64,000 bases of DNA, from contig NZ_FNTG01000001.1 of NCBI RefSeq assembly GCF_900104795.1, positions 4,216,001-4,280,000 on the forward strand, written 5' to 3'. The notes under the pieces were generated by a model. It worked only from the letters and a program-made list of their open reading frames with translations. It did not search any database and had not been told where the DNA came from. The position numbers and the translations under genes were made by a program. Each line of letters starts with the position of its first letter. Position 1 is the stretch's first letter. Of the stretch, positions 36,395 through 47,086 are shown piece after piece. This DNA is from Burkholderia sp. WP9 (GTDB lineage: Bacteria > Pseudomonadota > Gammaproteobacteria > Burkholderiales > Burkholderiaceae).

Positions 36395-36871
36395 CTAGTG
36401 GGTGACGCGCGTGACGCCACCGCTGGAGAGCAGCCGCACGCGCTCGCCGGCGCGGAAGATCTCGCCCGTGGCGCTTTGCGTAATGGCACGGATGTCGCCG
36501 TTGTCGAGCCGCACGGTGATCTCGAGGCCATCGTGCACAGCCACGCCGTTCTCGATCGAGTTGCCGGCTATCGCGCCCGCGAGACCGCCGATGATGCCCG
36601 TGACGATCGCGCCGGTGCCACCGCCGATCCTGCTGCCGGCCACCGCACCCAGTGCGCCGCCGCCGATCGCGCCGATACCGCTCGGCTGACCGTTGTTCGA
36701 ACTGATCTTCACCGCGCGCACGCTGTCGACCGTACCCATGCGGACCGTTTCTTCCCGCTGTGCCTGCGACGCCGTGTACACGTCCGCGGAACTGCTGTTA
36801 TACGCACAGCCCGACATGGCAAGCGAACCGGCGATCAAGGCGGCCACTATCAGGCGACTCGTTGTTCTCAT
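36395..36871 (-). CDS. SlyB/Pcp-type glycine-zipper outer-membrane lipoprotein
   Basis: 158 residues. Signal peptide with lipobox LAMSGC; the mature protein has a Gly-zipper hairpin (GAIGGGALGAVAGSRIGGG and GIIGGLAGAIAGNSIENG) and a C-terminal small beta domain (LEITVRLDNGDIRAITQ). This is the Rick_17kDa_Anti/SlyB family, involved in envelope integrity. It is monocistronic, with its own terminator. Confidence 0.9.
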   Translation of the reverse strand: MRTTSRLIVAALIAGSLAMSGCAYNSSSADVYTASQAQREETVRMGTVDSVRAVKISSNNGQPSGIGAIGGGALGAVAGSRIGGGTGAIVTGIIGGLAGAIAGNSIENGVAVHDGLEITVRLDNGDIRAITQSATGEIFRAGERVRLLSSGGVTRVTH

Positions 36872-36897
36872 TCCCTAAACTCCAATAGCTCTCGGTA

Positions 36898-37836
36898 TTA
36901 CGGCAGGTCGTATCCGAACGCCTGCTTGAACCGCTCGTTGATCTCCGCCCGGCTGGGCGCGTAGTTTTGCGGGCCCTGGTGTTCGATCTTCAGCGCACCC
37001 ATCAGGCTCGCGAGCCGGCCGGTGCTGGCCCAGCCAAGCTTGTTCTCGATGCCGTACAGCAGGCCGCCGCGGAAAGCGTCGCCGCAGCCAGTGGGATCGA
37101 GCACTTGCCGTGCCTTGACCGCCGGAATGTCTTCGACGCCGCCCGCGTGATGGATCTGCGCGCCTTGCTCGCCGAGTGTGACGATCAGCGCCTCGACCTT
37201 GCCGGCGATTTCTTCCATCGACCAGCCCGTTTTGTTGCTGACCAGTTTGGCTTCGTAGTCATTGACCGCTACATACGTAGCGAGTTCAATCATGCGCCGC
37301 AGCGACTCGCCGTCGAAGAGCGGCAAACCTTGGCCCGGATCGAAGATGAACGGCACGCCCGCGGCCGCCAGATGCTCCGAATGCTGGATCATGCCGTCGT
37401 AGCCGTCGGGTGCGACGATGCCGAGCGTGATGCCGCTGGCCTGATCGGCCCGGTTCAGATGCGACTGCATCATCGCGCCGGGGTGGAACGCGGTGATCTG
37501 ATTGTTTTCCAGATCCGTGGTGATCATCGCCTGGGCGGAATAGGTGTCCGGCACCACGAGCACGCTTTCCGTCGACAGGCCGAGTTGCTTGAACCGGTCC
37601 ATATAGAGTTGCGCGTCGACCGAGCCCAGCGTGCCCATGATGCGCGCGTCGCCGCCGAGCAGATGCAGCGAGTAGGCGATGTTGCCCGCACAGCCGCCGA
37701 ACTCGCGGCGCATGGTCGGCACGAGAAAGCTCACATTCAGGATGTGGACCTGCTCCGGCAGGATGTGCTCCCGGAAGCGGCCTTCGAAAGTCATGATGTT
37801 GTCGTAGGCGAGCGAGCCGCAAATGAGCGTAGCCAA
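36898..37836 (-). CDS. PfkB-family carbohydrate/nucleoside kinase
   Basis: 312 residues. The N-terminal signature region is FGGCAGNIAYSLHLLGG and the catalytic C-terminal signature is DPTGCGDAFRGG (the Asp acts as base). The family phosphorylates sugars or adenosine; the length and sequence resemble adenosine kinase-like or ribokinase-like members of Burkholderia. The substrate cannot be read. It lies 94 bases downstream of tpx on the same strand. Confidence 0.9.
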   Translation of the reverse strand: MATLICGSLAYDNIMTFEGRFREHILPEQVHILNVSFLVPTMRREFGGCAGNIAYSLHLLGGDARIMGTLGSVDAQLYMDRFKQLGLSTESVLVVPDTYSAQAMITTDLENNQITAFHPGAMMQSHLNRADQASGITLGIVAPDGYDGMIQHSEHLAAAGVPFIFDPGQGLPLFDGESLRRMIELATYVAVNDYEAKLVSNKTGWSMEEIAGKVEALIVTLGEQGAQIHHAGGVEDIPAVKARQVLDPTGCGDAFRGGLLYGIENKLGWASTGRLASLMGALKIEHQGPQNYAPSRAEINERFKQAFGYDLP

Positions 37837-37930
37837 GGCGAGCGTCCTGTAAAAACGATAAAGGAAAAGGGAGCGTCGATGCGACAGCGCCGCGCATGAA
37901 GCGCGGCGCCGGAGTTCGTACGCGAAGGGT

Positions 37931-38431
37931 TTACTTCAGCGCGGCGAGTGCTGCGTCGTAGTTCGGTTCGTTCTTGATTTCGCCGACCAGTTCAGCGTGA
38001 ACGACCTTGTCGTTCTCGTCGATCACCACCACGGCGCGAGCCGTCAGGCCGGTCAGCGGGCCGCTCGTCACATCGACGCCGTAGGCTTGCGCGAACTCAT
38101 GGCCACGGAACGTGGATGCCGTGACGACGTTCTCGATGCCTTCGGTCGTGCAGAAGCGCGATGCGGCGAACGGCAGATCGCCCGACACGACGATCACCGA
38201 CGTGTTGGTCAGCTTGGCGGCGGCTTCGTTGAACTTGCGGGTCGACGTGGCGCAGGTCGGCGTGTCGAGGCTCGGGACGATGTTCAGCACTTTGCGCTTG
38301 CCGGCGAAATCGGCCAGCGACACCGGCTTCAGATCCTTGCCGACCAGCGAGAAAGCAGGAGCGGCCTGGCCGACCGACGGGAACGTGCCGGCTACTTCAA
38401 TCGGGTTGCCACCCAGCGTGACTTGACTCAT
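37931..38431 (-). CDS. tpx: Thiol peroxidase
   Basis: 166 residues, an atypical 2-Cys peroxiredoxin. The peroxidatic Cys is in [15 protein letters not shown] and the resolving Cys in [12 protein letters not shown]. It reduces hydroperoxides with thioredoxin. The ATG at 38431 ([15 protein letters not shown]) is the family start, with GGAG 9 bases before. It follows the DUF3426 gene by 73 bases. Confidence 0.97.
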   Translation of the reverse strand: MSQVTLGGNPIEVAGTFPSVGQAAPAFSLVGKDLKPVSLADFAGKRKVLNIVPSLDTPTCATSTRKFNEAAAKLTNTSVIVVSGDLPFAASRFCTTEGIENVVTASTFRGHEFAQAYGVDVTSGPLTGLTARAVVVIDENDKVVHAELVGEIKNEPNYDAALAALK

Positions 38432-38504
38432 GTTGTTGTGCTCCGAAAATTCGTCAGTAATGACGGTGGACGTACCCGGTCGGTGCCGGGCACGCAAGAA
38501 TGCG

Positions 38505-39770
38505 TTACGGATAAAAAATCTGTACGCGGAAATTGGAAGCGACCGCATTGCCCGTGTCGAGATGCACGATCATGGTCTGAGTCGTGTGGGCGGGCAGGCC
38601 GGCCGCGATCGCCGTGCCGGGCGGTACATAGTCTTGCGGCCACAGCACGCGGCGTACCGCGACATTGTTCTGGTCGTCCAAAAGGGTGAGCTCGATGGCC
38701 GGATAGGCGAGCGCAATGTTGAAGCGGTTGCGCAGCGGCATCTTCAGTTCGAGCTTGTGCGGGCCGTCGATCTGCCGCAGATCGGAAGGTTCGACCTGCA
38801 AGCCGTCGATGTCGTGCGGTGGCGTGACGAGGCAGCCGAGCGTCGCGCAGGCCTTCGCATAGAGCGTCTGGGAGCGCGGCAAGTACACCATCACCGTTTC
38901 GCGCTGCCACCAGGCGAGCTGCGCGAGCAGCGCAATGATCAACAGTCCCGCCACCACCGAACCGACGATGATCCAGCCCGTGCGCCGCGGCTCGGCCGGG
39001 CGCGTTTCACGCACGACGGGGAAGGGCTCGGCGCCGTCGTTGACCGGCTGGACGGAGAAGGGCTCGCCGCTTGCCGGAACCGGGCCGGCGGTAGCGGCCG
39101 CGCCGGCACCACCGAAGCTCGCTGCGCCTGCGCCGGCCGCACCTACACCGGCTGCACCTACGCCGGCCGCGCCGAAGCGCGGCTCATTGTCAGGGATGCC
39201 ATGCAAAGTGGCCGATTCATCCAGGACCGGCTCTTCGAGCGGCGCGTCAGACGCGCGCTCGGTCTTATGCCAGACGCGCGGCGCTTCTTCGACGGGCGGA
39301 TCGACGTCATACGCGAACGGGTCGAGCGGCGCGTCCGCCAGAATCGGTTCGTGGTCGGGTGGAATGGGCGCGGTGAATGCGCCGGCCGGCAGTTCGGGCT
39401 CCGCGGCGTGGCGCGGCGTGACCGCGACGCCTGCGTCGGTGGAGACCGGCGAGAGCGGCACATTGCCGGCATTGTGCCGCAGACGATTGTCGATGGCGGC
39501 GTCGGGTGCCGGCGCCCACGGATCCCAGGCTTCGGCGCTGAAGTCTGGGCCTTTCGGACGCACGCCCGACAGTGCTTCGATCGCCGCGGCAGCGGCGACC
39601 GGTTTGGCGGAGGAGAAATCACCGCCTTCTGTGATGTCGAACAGGCTGCTCGACGCGTCGAATACTTCGTGGCAATGCCCGCAGCGGACTAGCCCGCGGC
39701 GTAGCGCGAGCTGTTCCGTTTGCAGGCGGAAGACGGTTTCACAGAAGGGGCAACGCGTCGCCAGGAGCAT
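38505..39770 (-). CDS. Zinc-ribbon plus DUF3426 membrane protein
   Basis: 421 residues. An MJ0042-type zinc ribbon (CPFCETVF...[12 protein letters not shown]) at the N-terminus is followed by a long Ala/Gly/Pro-rich region with repeats of GAAGVGAAG, one membrane helix ([22 protein letters not shown]) and a C-terminal DUF3426 domain. The function is unknown; the gene regularly follows prmA in Betaproteobacteria, as here (48-base gap). Confidence 0.9.
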   Translation of the reverse strand: MLLATRCPFCETVFRLQTEQLALRRGLVRCGHCHEVFDASSSLFDITEGGDFSSAKPVAAAAAIEALSGVRPKGPDFSAEAWDPWAPAPDAAIDNRLRHNAGNVPLSPVSTDAGVAVTPRHAAEPELPAGAFTAPIPPDHEPILADAPLDPFAYDVDPPVEEAPRVWHKTERASDAPLEEPVLDESATLHGIPDNEPRFGAAGVGAAGVGAAGAGAASFGGAGAAATAGPVPASGEPFSVQPVNDGAEPFPVVRETRPAEPRRTGWIIVGSVVAGLLIIALLAQLAWWQRETVMVYLPRSQTLYAKACATLGCLVTPPHDIDGLQVEPSDLRQIDGPHKLELKMPLRNRFNIALAYPAIELTLLDDQNNVAVRRVLWPQDYVPPGTAIAAGLPAHTTQTMIVHLDTGNAVASNFRVQIFYP

Positions 39771-39818
39771 ATTGAGCCGATAAGCCGGAAGGCCGTTGGT
39801 TGGACAATACGCCTTATT

Positions 39819-40721
39819 CTAATGGCTTTCGCGGCGCGTTCCCGACAGACATACCCAACCTTCGTGTTCGCGCCATACGCTGATATCGATCCATCGTGCG
39901 TAGACCTGCGCGACTTCGTCCGCTTGCCGAGCCAGAATGCCGGACAGCGCGATCCGGCCGCCCGGCTTGACCTTCGACGAGAGCATCGACGCCATCAGCT
40001 TGAGTGGGTTGGAGAGAATGTTGGCCACCACGATATCGAACTCGCCAGTGGGACATTCGTCGGGCAAACCGTACGTGACTTCCGCGCGGTTACGCTCGCT
40101 GTTGTGACGCGCCGACTCGACCGCTTGCGGGTCGATGTCGATGCCGTACACCGGATCGGCGCCACACTTCTTCGCCAGAATCGCAAGGATGCCGGAGCCG
40201 CAGCCGTAGTCGAGCAATGACTGCCCGGGCTTCACCGATTGCTCCAGCCATTCCATGCAAAGCCGCGTGGTGGGATGGCTGCCGGTGCCGAACGCGAGGC
40301 CAGGATCGAGCTCCAGCACGAGTGCTTCAGGGTCCGGTGCGTCGTGCCACGACGGCACGACCCAGATACGTTCGCCGATCTTGATCGGATCGAACTGCGA
40401 CTGCGTGAGCCGCACCCAATCCTGATCCTCGACTTCACGCACGGTGAATGACGGCGCAGTCTCCAGGCCGATTTCATTGGCCGCTGCGGTCAGCAGCACT
40501 GCCGGCTCGTGTTCCGGCGCGAGCAGTGCGATCACGCGCGAACGCTGCCACGCCGTGCGATCCGGCGTGAGACCGGGCTCGCCGAACAGCGGCTGCTCGT
40601 CGGGCGTGTCGGCGTCCGCATCTTCGACCGATACGGACAGCGCGCCCAACTCGAGCAGCGCGTCGGAGAATTCCTCCGCGTGCTCGCGTGCCAACTCGGC
40701 GATCAGTTCCCGGTAGCTCAT
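39819..40721 (-). CDS. prmA: Ribosomal protein L11 methyltransferase
   Basis: 300 residues. The SAM-binding motif is [15 protein letters not shown] and the catalytic-side motif is [10 protein letters not shown], as in PrmA, which trimethylates L11. It starts 3 bases after the accC stop codon, so it belongs to the accBC operon. Confidence 0.96.
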   Translation of the reverse strand: MSYRELIAELAREHAEEFSDALLELGALSVSVEDADADTPDEQPLFGEPGLTPDRTAWQRSRVIALLAPEHEPAVLLTAAANEIGLETAPSFTVREVEDQDWVRLTQSQFDPIKIGERIWVVPSWHDAPDPEALVLELDPGLAFGTGSHPTTRLCMEWLEQSVKPGQSLLDYGCGSGILAILAKKCGADPVYGIDIDPQAVESARHNSERNRAEVTYGLPDECPTGEFDIVVANILSNPLKLMASMLSSKVKPGGRIALSGILARQADEVAQVYARWIDISVWREHEGWVCLSGTRRESH

Positions 40722-40724
40722 GAC

Positions 40725-42092
<1,368 letters not shown>

Positions 42093-42224
42093 AGCGGGTT
42101 TTCGACTCATCAATGGGCGCCGGGTTGATCACAACGCCGGCTGCCTCAGAGGATCGGTCGCGCGCCTTGGGGACTGCGGGCGCGCGGGCGGCATGCGCAA
42201 AAAAGAAGCGCTAAGCGTGCCGCG

Positions 42225-42695
42225 TCAGCCGACCACGAACAGCGGTTGGCCGTACTCGACCGCCTGGCCGTTTTCGACGAGGATTTCCTTCACCACGCCG
42301 GACTTGTCCGACTCGATTTCGTTGAGCAGCTTCATCGCTTCGATGATGCAGATCGTCTGGCCTTCCTTGACCGTGTCGCCCACCTGGACGAACGGGTCCG
42401 CGCCCGGCGACGGCGCGCGGTAGAACGTGCCGACCATCGGCGAGGTCACCACGTGGCCTTGCGGCGCGGCGGCGGCCGGCGTGGCCGGCGCAGCTGCGGC
42501 AGCGGCCGGCGCTTCGCCGCCGATGGCCGGCGCTGGTTGCGCGTATTGCGGCGCATACGAGGCGGACGGTTGCACGTAAACCGGCGGCGCATTCTTGACG
42601 ATGCGAACCTTGCCTTCGCCCTCGGTCACTTCGAGTTCGGAAATACCGGACTCCGAGACGAGGTCGATCAGAGTTTTCAGTTTACGTAGATCCAT
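42225..42695 (-). CDS. accB: Biotin carboxyl carrier protein
   Basis: 156 residues. An N-terminal helix ([15 protein letters not shown]), an Ala/Pro-rich hinge (about 45-80) and the biotinyl domain with [13 protein letters not shown], whose Lys carries biotin. Carrier between AccC and AccAD. It is 132 bases upstream of accC. Confidence 0.98.
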   Translation of the reverse strand: MDLRKLKTLIDLVSESGISELEVTEGEGKVRIVKNAPPVYVQPSASYAPQYAQPAPAIGGEAPAAAAAAPATPAAAAPQGHVVTSPMVGTFYRAPSPGADPFVQVGDTVKEGQTICIIEAMKLLNEIESDKSGVVKEILVENGQAVEYGQPLFVVG

Positions 42696-42764
42696 CAGGA
42701 AGCCCCTTTCAATGCGAAAAGTGCCGGCGCATACGCAGCCGGCGCAAATTAGACGTGTTTGGAA

Positions 42765-43220
42765 TCAGCCGCGCGACGAGCCGGCGGCGAGCCGGTCGAG
42801 CGCGAATTCGAGCGCGTACAGATAACCCTTCCAGCCGAGGCCGCAAATGACGCCCTCCGCCTGGTCGGAAAAATACGAGTGATGCCGGAACGGTTCGCGA
42901 CGATGCACGTTCGACAGATGAATCTCGACGAACGGGATGCCGACCCCCGCCAGTGCGTCCCGAATCGCCACGCTCGTGTGCGTGTACGCGGCGGGATTGA
43001 TCAATATGAAATCGGTCTGTTCAGTCCGGGCGGATTGGATGCGGTCCACCAGAGCGCCTTCATGGTTGCTCTGGAACGACGCGAGTTCGACGCCTGCGTC
43101 CGCTGCGCGGTCCGCCAGCGCCTGATCGATCTGCGGCAAGGTCACGCGACCGTAGACCTCGGGTTCCCGGGTGCCGAGAAGGTTGAGGTTGGGTCCGTGC
43201 AGTACCAGCAGTCGCGTCAT
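42765..43220 (-). CDS. aroQ: 3-dehydroquinate dehydratase, type II
   Basis: 151 residues. [17 protein letters not shown] with the catalytic Tyr, [16 protein letters not shown] and [18 protein letters not shown] are all present. It makes 3-dehydroshikimate in the shikimate pathway. It precedes accB by 69 bases, a gene order conserved in many Proteobacteria. Confidence 0.98.
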   Translation of the reverse strand: MTRLLVLHGPNLNLLGTREPEVYGRVTLPQIDQALADRAADAGVELASFQSNHEGALVDRIQSARTEQTDFILINPAAYTHTSVAIRDALAGVGIPFVEIHLSNVHRREPFRHHSYFSDQAEGVICGLGWKGYLYALEFALDRLAAGSSRG

Positions 43221-43414
43221 GGTCGCTTCTTTTTCCGTGGAATTGGGCGCACTTTAGCGCTGATTAGAGAAACTTGTCTAGTTTCCCGAACGTACGGTTA
43301 GATTACGGCGGCATTTTGCCGCCGCGCCGGGCGCCCATCTTCTCTCAAATCCGAGCGATTTGCGCGTATTTTTGCGCGTTCGGCGGGTATTTGAGTGTCA
43401 AAAGAATGTGAAAT

Positions 43415-43966
43415 TTAAAGCGCGTCGAGGGTCTTTTTCAGCGCTTGCGGATCGATTTGTCCTAATTTTGTCGAGCGAATCTCACCTTTTGCGTCGATTA
43501 CGACGGTAAAGGGCAGGCCGCCCGCCGTATTACCGAATGCCCGCGCGAGGTCGGCCCCGCCGAAGCCCGTGACATACACCGGGTAGGCCACTTTCACTTT
43601 CTGCAGGAACGCCTGAACGTTTTTGTCCGAATCGACGCCAAGTCCGACGAACTGAATGCCTTTTCCTGCGTAGTCGCGTTGAAGCTGGGACAACGCCGGC
43701 ATTTCTTCGACGCAAGGCCCGCACCACGAGGCCCAGAAGTTGACGACGATTGGGTGTCCTTTAAGCGAACTTAAGGTTTGCGGCTTGCCGTCCACGGTGG
43801 TCACCGGAGCGCTCCACAGTTGGGCGACAGCGCTTTCGCCGGAAGCCGGCTGTGCATTGGGCGCGACTTCGGTGTTGCCGCCGTTCAGCCAGTGGCTCGC
43901 CAGCACACCGCCGCCCGCGGCGACGATCGCGACAAGCGCGCCCGCCAGAATCCGTCTCGTGTTCAT
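43415..43966 (-). CDS. TlpA/ResA-like membrane-anchored thioredoxin
   Basis: 183 residues. An N-terminal membrane anchor (LAGALVAIVAAGGGVLASHW) puts the thioredoxin fold in the periplasm; the active site is WASWCGPCVEEMP. Likely a disulfide reductant, for example in cytochrome c maturation. It starts 9 bases after the upstream gene's stop codon. Confidence 0.92.
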   Translation of the reverse strand: MNTRRILAGALVAIVAAGGGVLASHWLNGGNTEVAPNAQPASGESAVAQLWSAPVTTVDGKPQTLSSLKGHPIVVNFWASWCGPCVEEMPALSQLQRDYAGKGIQFVGLGVDSDKNVQAFLQKVKVAYPVYVTGFGGADLARAFGNTAGGLPFTVVIDAKGEIRSTKLGQIDPQALKKTLDAL

Positions 43967-43975
43967 CTTGTCAGT

Positions 43976-44629
43976 CTAGTTAGTTGATGGGGCGACGTCG
44001 CTGCCGTCGAGCAGCGTCTGTACGGCTTGCAGATTCGCGCGCGCGGTACGGCCGCGCGCGTCGGCCCGTACCGCGCCGCGCAGGTCGTCCGTTTCGTAGA
44101 GCGCGACGTGCACGCCGACCGGTTCCGCCTCACGCCCTTCATTGGTGGGGCGCCACAGGAAGCTGAGCGTCTCGACATAGCCGCGGCCGGCGAAATGCCG
44201 CGTTTCCGAAACGTCGTACTGGATGTTCGCGTTCAGGAAGTAGATCGCGACTTCTTTCGGGTTGTCGCAGAAAACCTGCAGGTGAATGTCCGAGTGTTCG
44301 CCGGCTGTGCCGCCGAGCACCGCGCCGGTCAGATAGGGGTTGAACGGCGCGAGCCGCTCCATCCAGTCGACCGCGATACGGCGCAGGCGCCGCAATAGAG
44401 CAGGCTGGCTGTCGCCCTGGAACAGCGACTGATATTCCCGGATTTCTTCTTCAATCTGGTCGTTATCCGGCAGCCACTCGCCGGCAACACGGCTCTCGCC
44501 GACCACTTGCCGGGCCGCTTTGCGCTTCGCCGTGGCGTAGTCCAGACCGTCTTCGGCGATCATGCGCGCAGCCGCGATGGCGATTTCCTCGCGCACGCGC
44601 TGCGGATCGAAATGTGATTTGCGAACCAT
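43976..44629 (-). CDS. Conserved protein with a nucleotidyltransferase-like core, function unknown
   Basis: 217 residues. The N-terminus is helical (EEIAIAAARMIAEDGLDYATAKRKAARQ). The middle holds YLTGAVLGGTAGEHSDIHLQVF, resembling the G[GS]...[DE]x[DEH] strand-loop of the nucleotidyltransferase fold, with the second acidic residue replaced by His. Relatives often carry misassigned ligase names because of the neighbouring mpl gene; the sequence has no ligase features. It forms an operon with the TlpA-like gene and is divergent from mpl. Confidence 0.6.
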   Translation of the reverse strand: MVRKSHFDPQRVREEIAIAAARMIAEDGLDYATAKRKAARQVVGESRVAGEWLPDNDQIEEEIREYQSLFQGDSQPALLRRLRRIAVDWMERLAPFNPYLTGAVLGGTAGEHSDIHLQVFCDNPKEVAIYFLNANIQYDVSETRHFAGRGYVETLSFLWRPTNEGREAEPVGVHVALYETDDLRGAVRADARGRTARANLQAVQTLLDGSDVAPSTN

Positions 44630-44828
44630 CCCCCGATCATACTAGAGATTGATGACAGCCTTTCCTGGCGGGTCGCACCGCGCGGCCGGGCACGGGAAGT
44701 ACGGGCAAGCGTTCATAGGGCGATCCGGAGGCGTCGGTTACAATAGCGTCCTTTGCAGACGGTCGATTCGGCCGCTCTTCTGCGCTCCCATCCCTCTCAG
44801 GAAAACGCCGGCCCGCCCCAAGTTTTCT

Positions 44829-44877
44829 TGCCCCTCTGGGGGCCTGGCGCGAAGCGGCAGGTTTAGGGGGTCGTTCC
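44829..44877. repeat. Possible extragenic repeat upstream of mpl
   Basis: A GC-rich segment with CCCCTCTGGGGG followed by CCTGGCGCGAAGCGG and GGTTTAGGGGGTC. I recall similar segments between genes in Burkholderia. It lies in the mpl leader. Confidence 0.3.
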
Positions 44878-44908
44878 AGGAAAAACGCCCGCGCGGCACG
44901 ACAGGCTT

Positions 44909-46303
44909 ATGCACATCCACATCCTCGGTATCTGCGGCACGTTCATGGGCGGTCTCGCGGTCCTCGCGCGCGGCGCGGGCCACACCGTGACGGGTTGCGA
45001 CGCCGGCGTCTATCCGCCCATGAGCACCCAGCTCGAGGCACAGGGTATTCGTCTGATCGAAGGTTATGACGCGGACCAGTTGAACGGTCTGAACGCCGAC
45101 CTGTTCGTGATCGGCAACGTCGTCTCACGCGGCAACCCGCTGATGGAAGCCATTCTCGACCGCGGTCTGCCGTACACCTCCGGCCCGCAATGGCTCGGCG
45201 AGCATGTGCTGAACGGCAAATGGGTGCTGGCGGTGGCCGGCACGCACGGCAAGACGACCACCAGCTCCATGCTGACCTGGCTGCTCGAAGACGCCGGCCT
45301 CAATCCGGGCTTTCTGATTGGCGGCGTGCCGCTGAATTTCGGCGTGTCGGCCCGGCTGACCGATTCGAGCTTCTTCGTGATCGAAGCCGACGAGTACGAC
45401 ACGGCCTTTTTCGACAAGCGCTCGAAGTTCGTCCACTACCGGCCCAAAACCGCCGTGCTGAACAACCTCGAATTCGATCACGCGGACATTTTCCCGGATC
45501 TGGCCGCGATCGAAACGCAGTTCCATCATCTGATCCGCACCGTGCCGGGCATTGGCCGCATCGTGACGAACGGCCGTGAAGACGCGCTGGAGCGCGTGCT
45601 GACGCGCGGTTGCTGGAGCGAAGTGGAGCGTTTTGGTGTGCAGGGCGGCTGGGAAACCTTGCCCGCGGAAGACGGCGTGCCGGTCGACGAGCGTTTCGCC
45701 GTCTATCACAACAGTGAGCGCGTCGGCGTGGTCGAGTGGCAGGTGCAAGGCGAGCACAACCGCATGAACGCGCTGGCCGCGATCGCCGCCGCGCGCCACG
45801 TTGGCGTGCCGCCGGCGCAGGCCGCCCGGTCGCTGGCGACCTTTCGCAACGTCAAGCGGCGCATGGAAGTGCGCGGCAGCGTGGACGGCGTGACGGTCTA
45901 TGACGATTTCGCGCACCATCCCACTGCCATCGACACGACCGTCGCGGGGCTGCGCGCCCGCGTGGGGCGCGAGAACACGCGCATTCTCGCCGTGCTGGAG
46001 CCGCGCTCCAACACCATGAAGCTCGGCGTGATGAAAGCGCAATTGCCGGCCAGCCTCGCCGACGCCGATCTCGTGTTCGGCTACGGCGCGCCGACCGGCC
46101 GCGACGCGCTCGGCTGGAATCTCGGCGAGGCGCTCGCGCCGCTCGGCGGCAAAGCGCAGGCTTTCGACAATCTCGACGCGCTGGTCAAAGCGGTAGTCCA
46201 CGCCGCGCGCCCCGGCGATCAGATTCTGGTGATGAGCAACGGCGGCTTCGGCGGCGTGCACCAGAAGCTGCTCGACGCTCTTTCCGCGCGAGGCACTTCG
46301 TGA
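44909..46303 (+). CDS. mpl: UDP-N-acetylmuramate:L-alanyl-gamma-D-glutamyl-meso-diaminopimelate ligase
   Basis: 464 residues, a Mur-ligase family enzyme beginning MHIHILGICGTFMGGLA. The P-loop is AGTHGKTTTSSML; YDDFAHHPTAI is the conserved Mur motif. It attaches recycled tripeptide to UDP-MurNAc, the same recycling path as AmpD in this window. The stop codon overlaps the GTG start of the next gene. Confidence 0.96.
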   Translation: MHIHILGICGTFMGGLAVLARGAGHTVTGCDAGVYPPMSTQLEAQGIRLIEGYDADQLNGLNADLFVIGNVVSRGNPLMEAILDRGLPYTSGPQWLGEHVLNGKWVLAVAGTHGKTTTSSMLTWLLEDAGLNPGFLIGGVPLNFGVSARLTDSSFFVIEADEYDTAFFDKRSKFVHYRPKTAVLNNLEFDHADIFPDLAAIETQFHHLIRTVPGIGRIVTNGREDALERVLTRGCWSEVERFGVQGGWETLPAEDGVPVDERFAVYHNSERVGVVEWQVQGEHNRMNALAAIAAARHVGVPPAQAARSLATFRNVKRRMEVRGSVDGVTVYDDFAHHPTAIDTTVAGLRARVGRENTRILAVLEPRSNTMKLGVMKAQLPASLADADLVFGYGAPTGRDALGWNLGEALAPLGGKAQAFDNLDALVKAVVHAARPGDQILVMSNGGFGGVHQKLLDALSARGTS

Positions 46304-46902
46304 TCCTCTATCTGCACGGTTTCCGCTCGTCACCCAATTCGTTCAAGGCGCGCGTGCTGGCGGCGCGGCTCGTCGAACTCGGCCGCAGCGACGAATGGTG
46401 CTGTCCGATGCTGCCGGTCTCGCCGTTCGAGACGGTGGCGCTCGCCGAGTCGCTGGTGGCCGAAGCCAAGCCGAAAAACGTCACGCTGATTGGCAGTTCG
46501 CTCGGTGGCTATTTCGCCACTTATCTGGCGGAGAAGCATGGCTGGCCGGCGGTGCTGCTCAATCCGGCAGTCGTGCCGCAGCGCGACCTGAGCGCCTATC
46601 TCGGCGAGCAGCCGTTGTGGCACGGCGGCGGCAGCATCGTCGTCGAGCCGCATCATCTGGATGAATTGCGCGCGCTTGGCGTCGCGTCGATCACGCGGCC
46701 CGATCGCTATTATTTGATGGCCGCGACCGGCGACGAAGTGCTCGACTACCGCGAAATGCTCGCGCACTATCCCGGCGCACGCACTACGCTGATCGAAGGG
46801 AGCGACCACGCGATCAGCGAGTTCGCGCAATACGTCGACGAGGTGCTGGCCTTTTGCGACGCGGAAGACGTCGAACCGCCCGCCCCGCGCGAAGCCGCGT
46901 AG
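46300..46902 (+). CDS. YqiA/YcfP-family alpha/beta hydrolase (esterase)
   Basis: 200 residues. LHGFRSSPNSFKA carries the oxyanion loop, GSSLGGYFA the nucleophile Ser, and GSDHAISEF the His. It starts with GTG overlapping the mpl stop (GTGA), so it is coupled to it. Substrates of the family are short acyl esters in vitro; the physiological role is unknown. Confidence 0.9.
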   Translation: MILYLHGFRSSPNSFKARVLAARLVELGRSDEWCCPMLPVSPFETVALAESLVAEAKPKNVTLIGSSLGGYFATYLAEKHGWPAVLLNPAVVPQRDLSAYLGEQPLWHGGGSIVVEPHHLDELRALGVASITRPDRYYLMAATGDEVLDYREMLAHYPGARTTLIEGSDHAISEFAQYVDEVLAFCDAEDVEPPAPREAA

Positions 46903-47086
46903 AGTCGGCCAGGCCGGGCTTTCCAGCAGCGAGGCATTGGCTGCTCATCAGATTCATGCCGCCGGCGCGCGTGTAACGCGTCGCGGATCCACTACCACGA
47001 ACACGTTGCCGTGCCGCGCATGCAGTGACCGATCGCAGAGCAAGATCGGGCGCGCCGGCAGATGCAAGTCAGAACGAGAGTATTGA

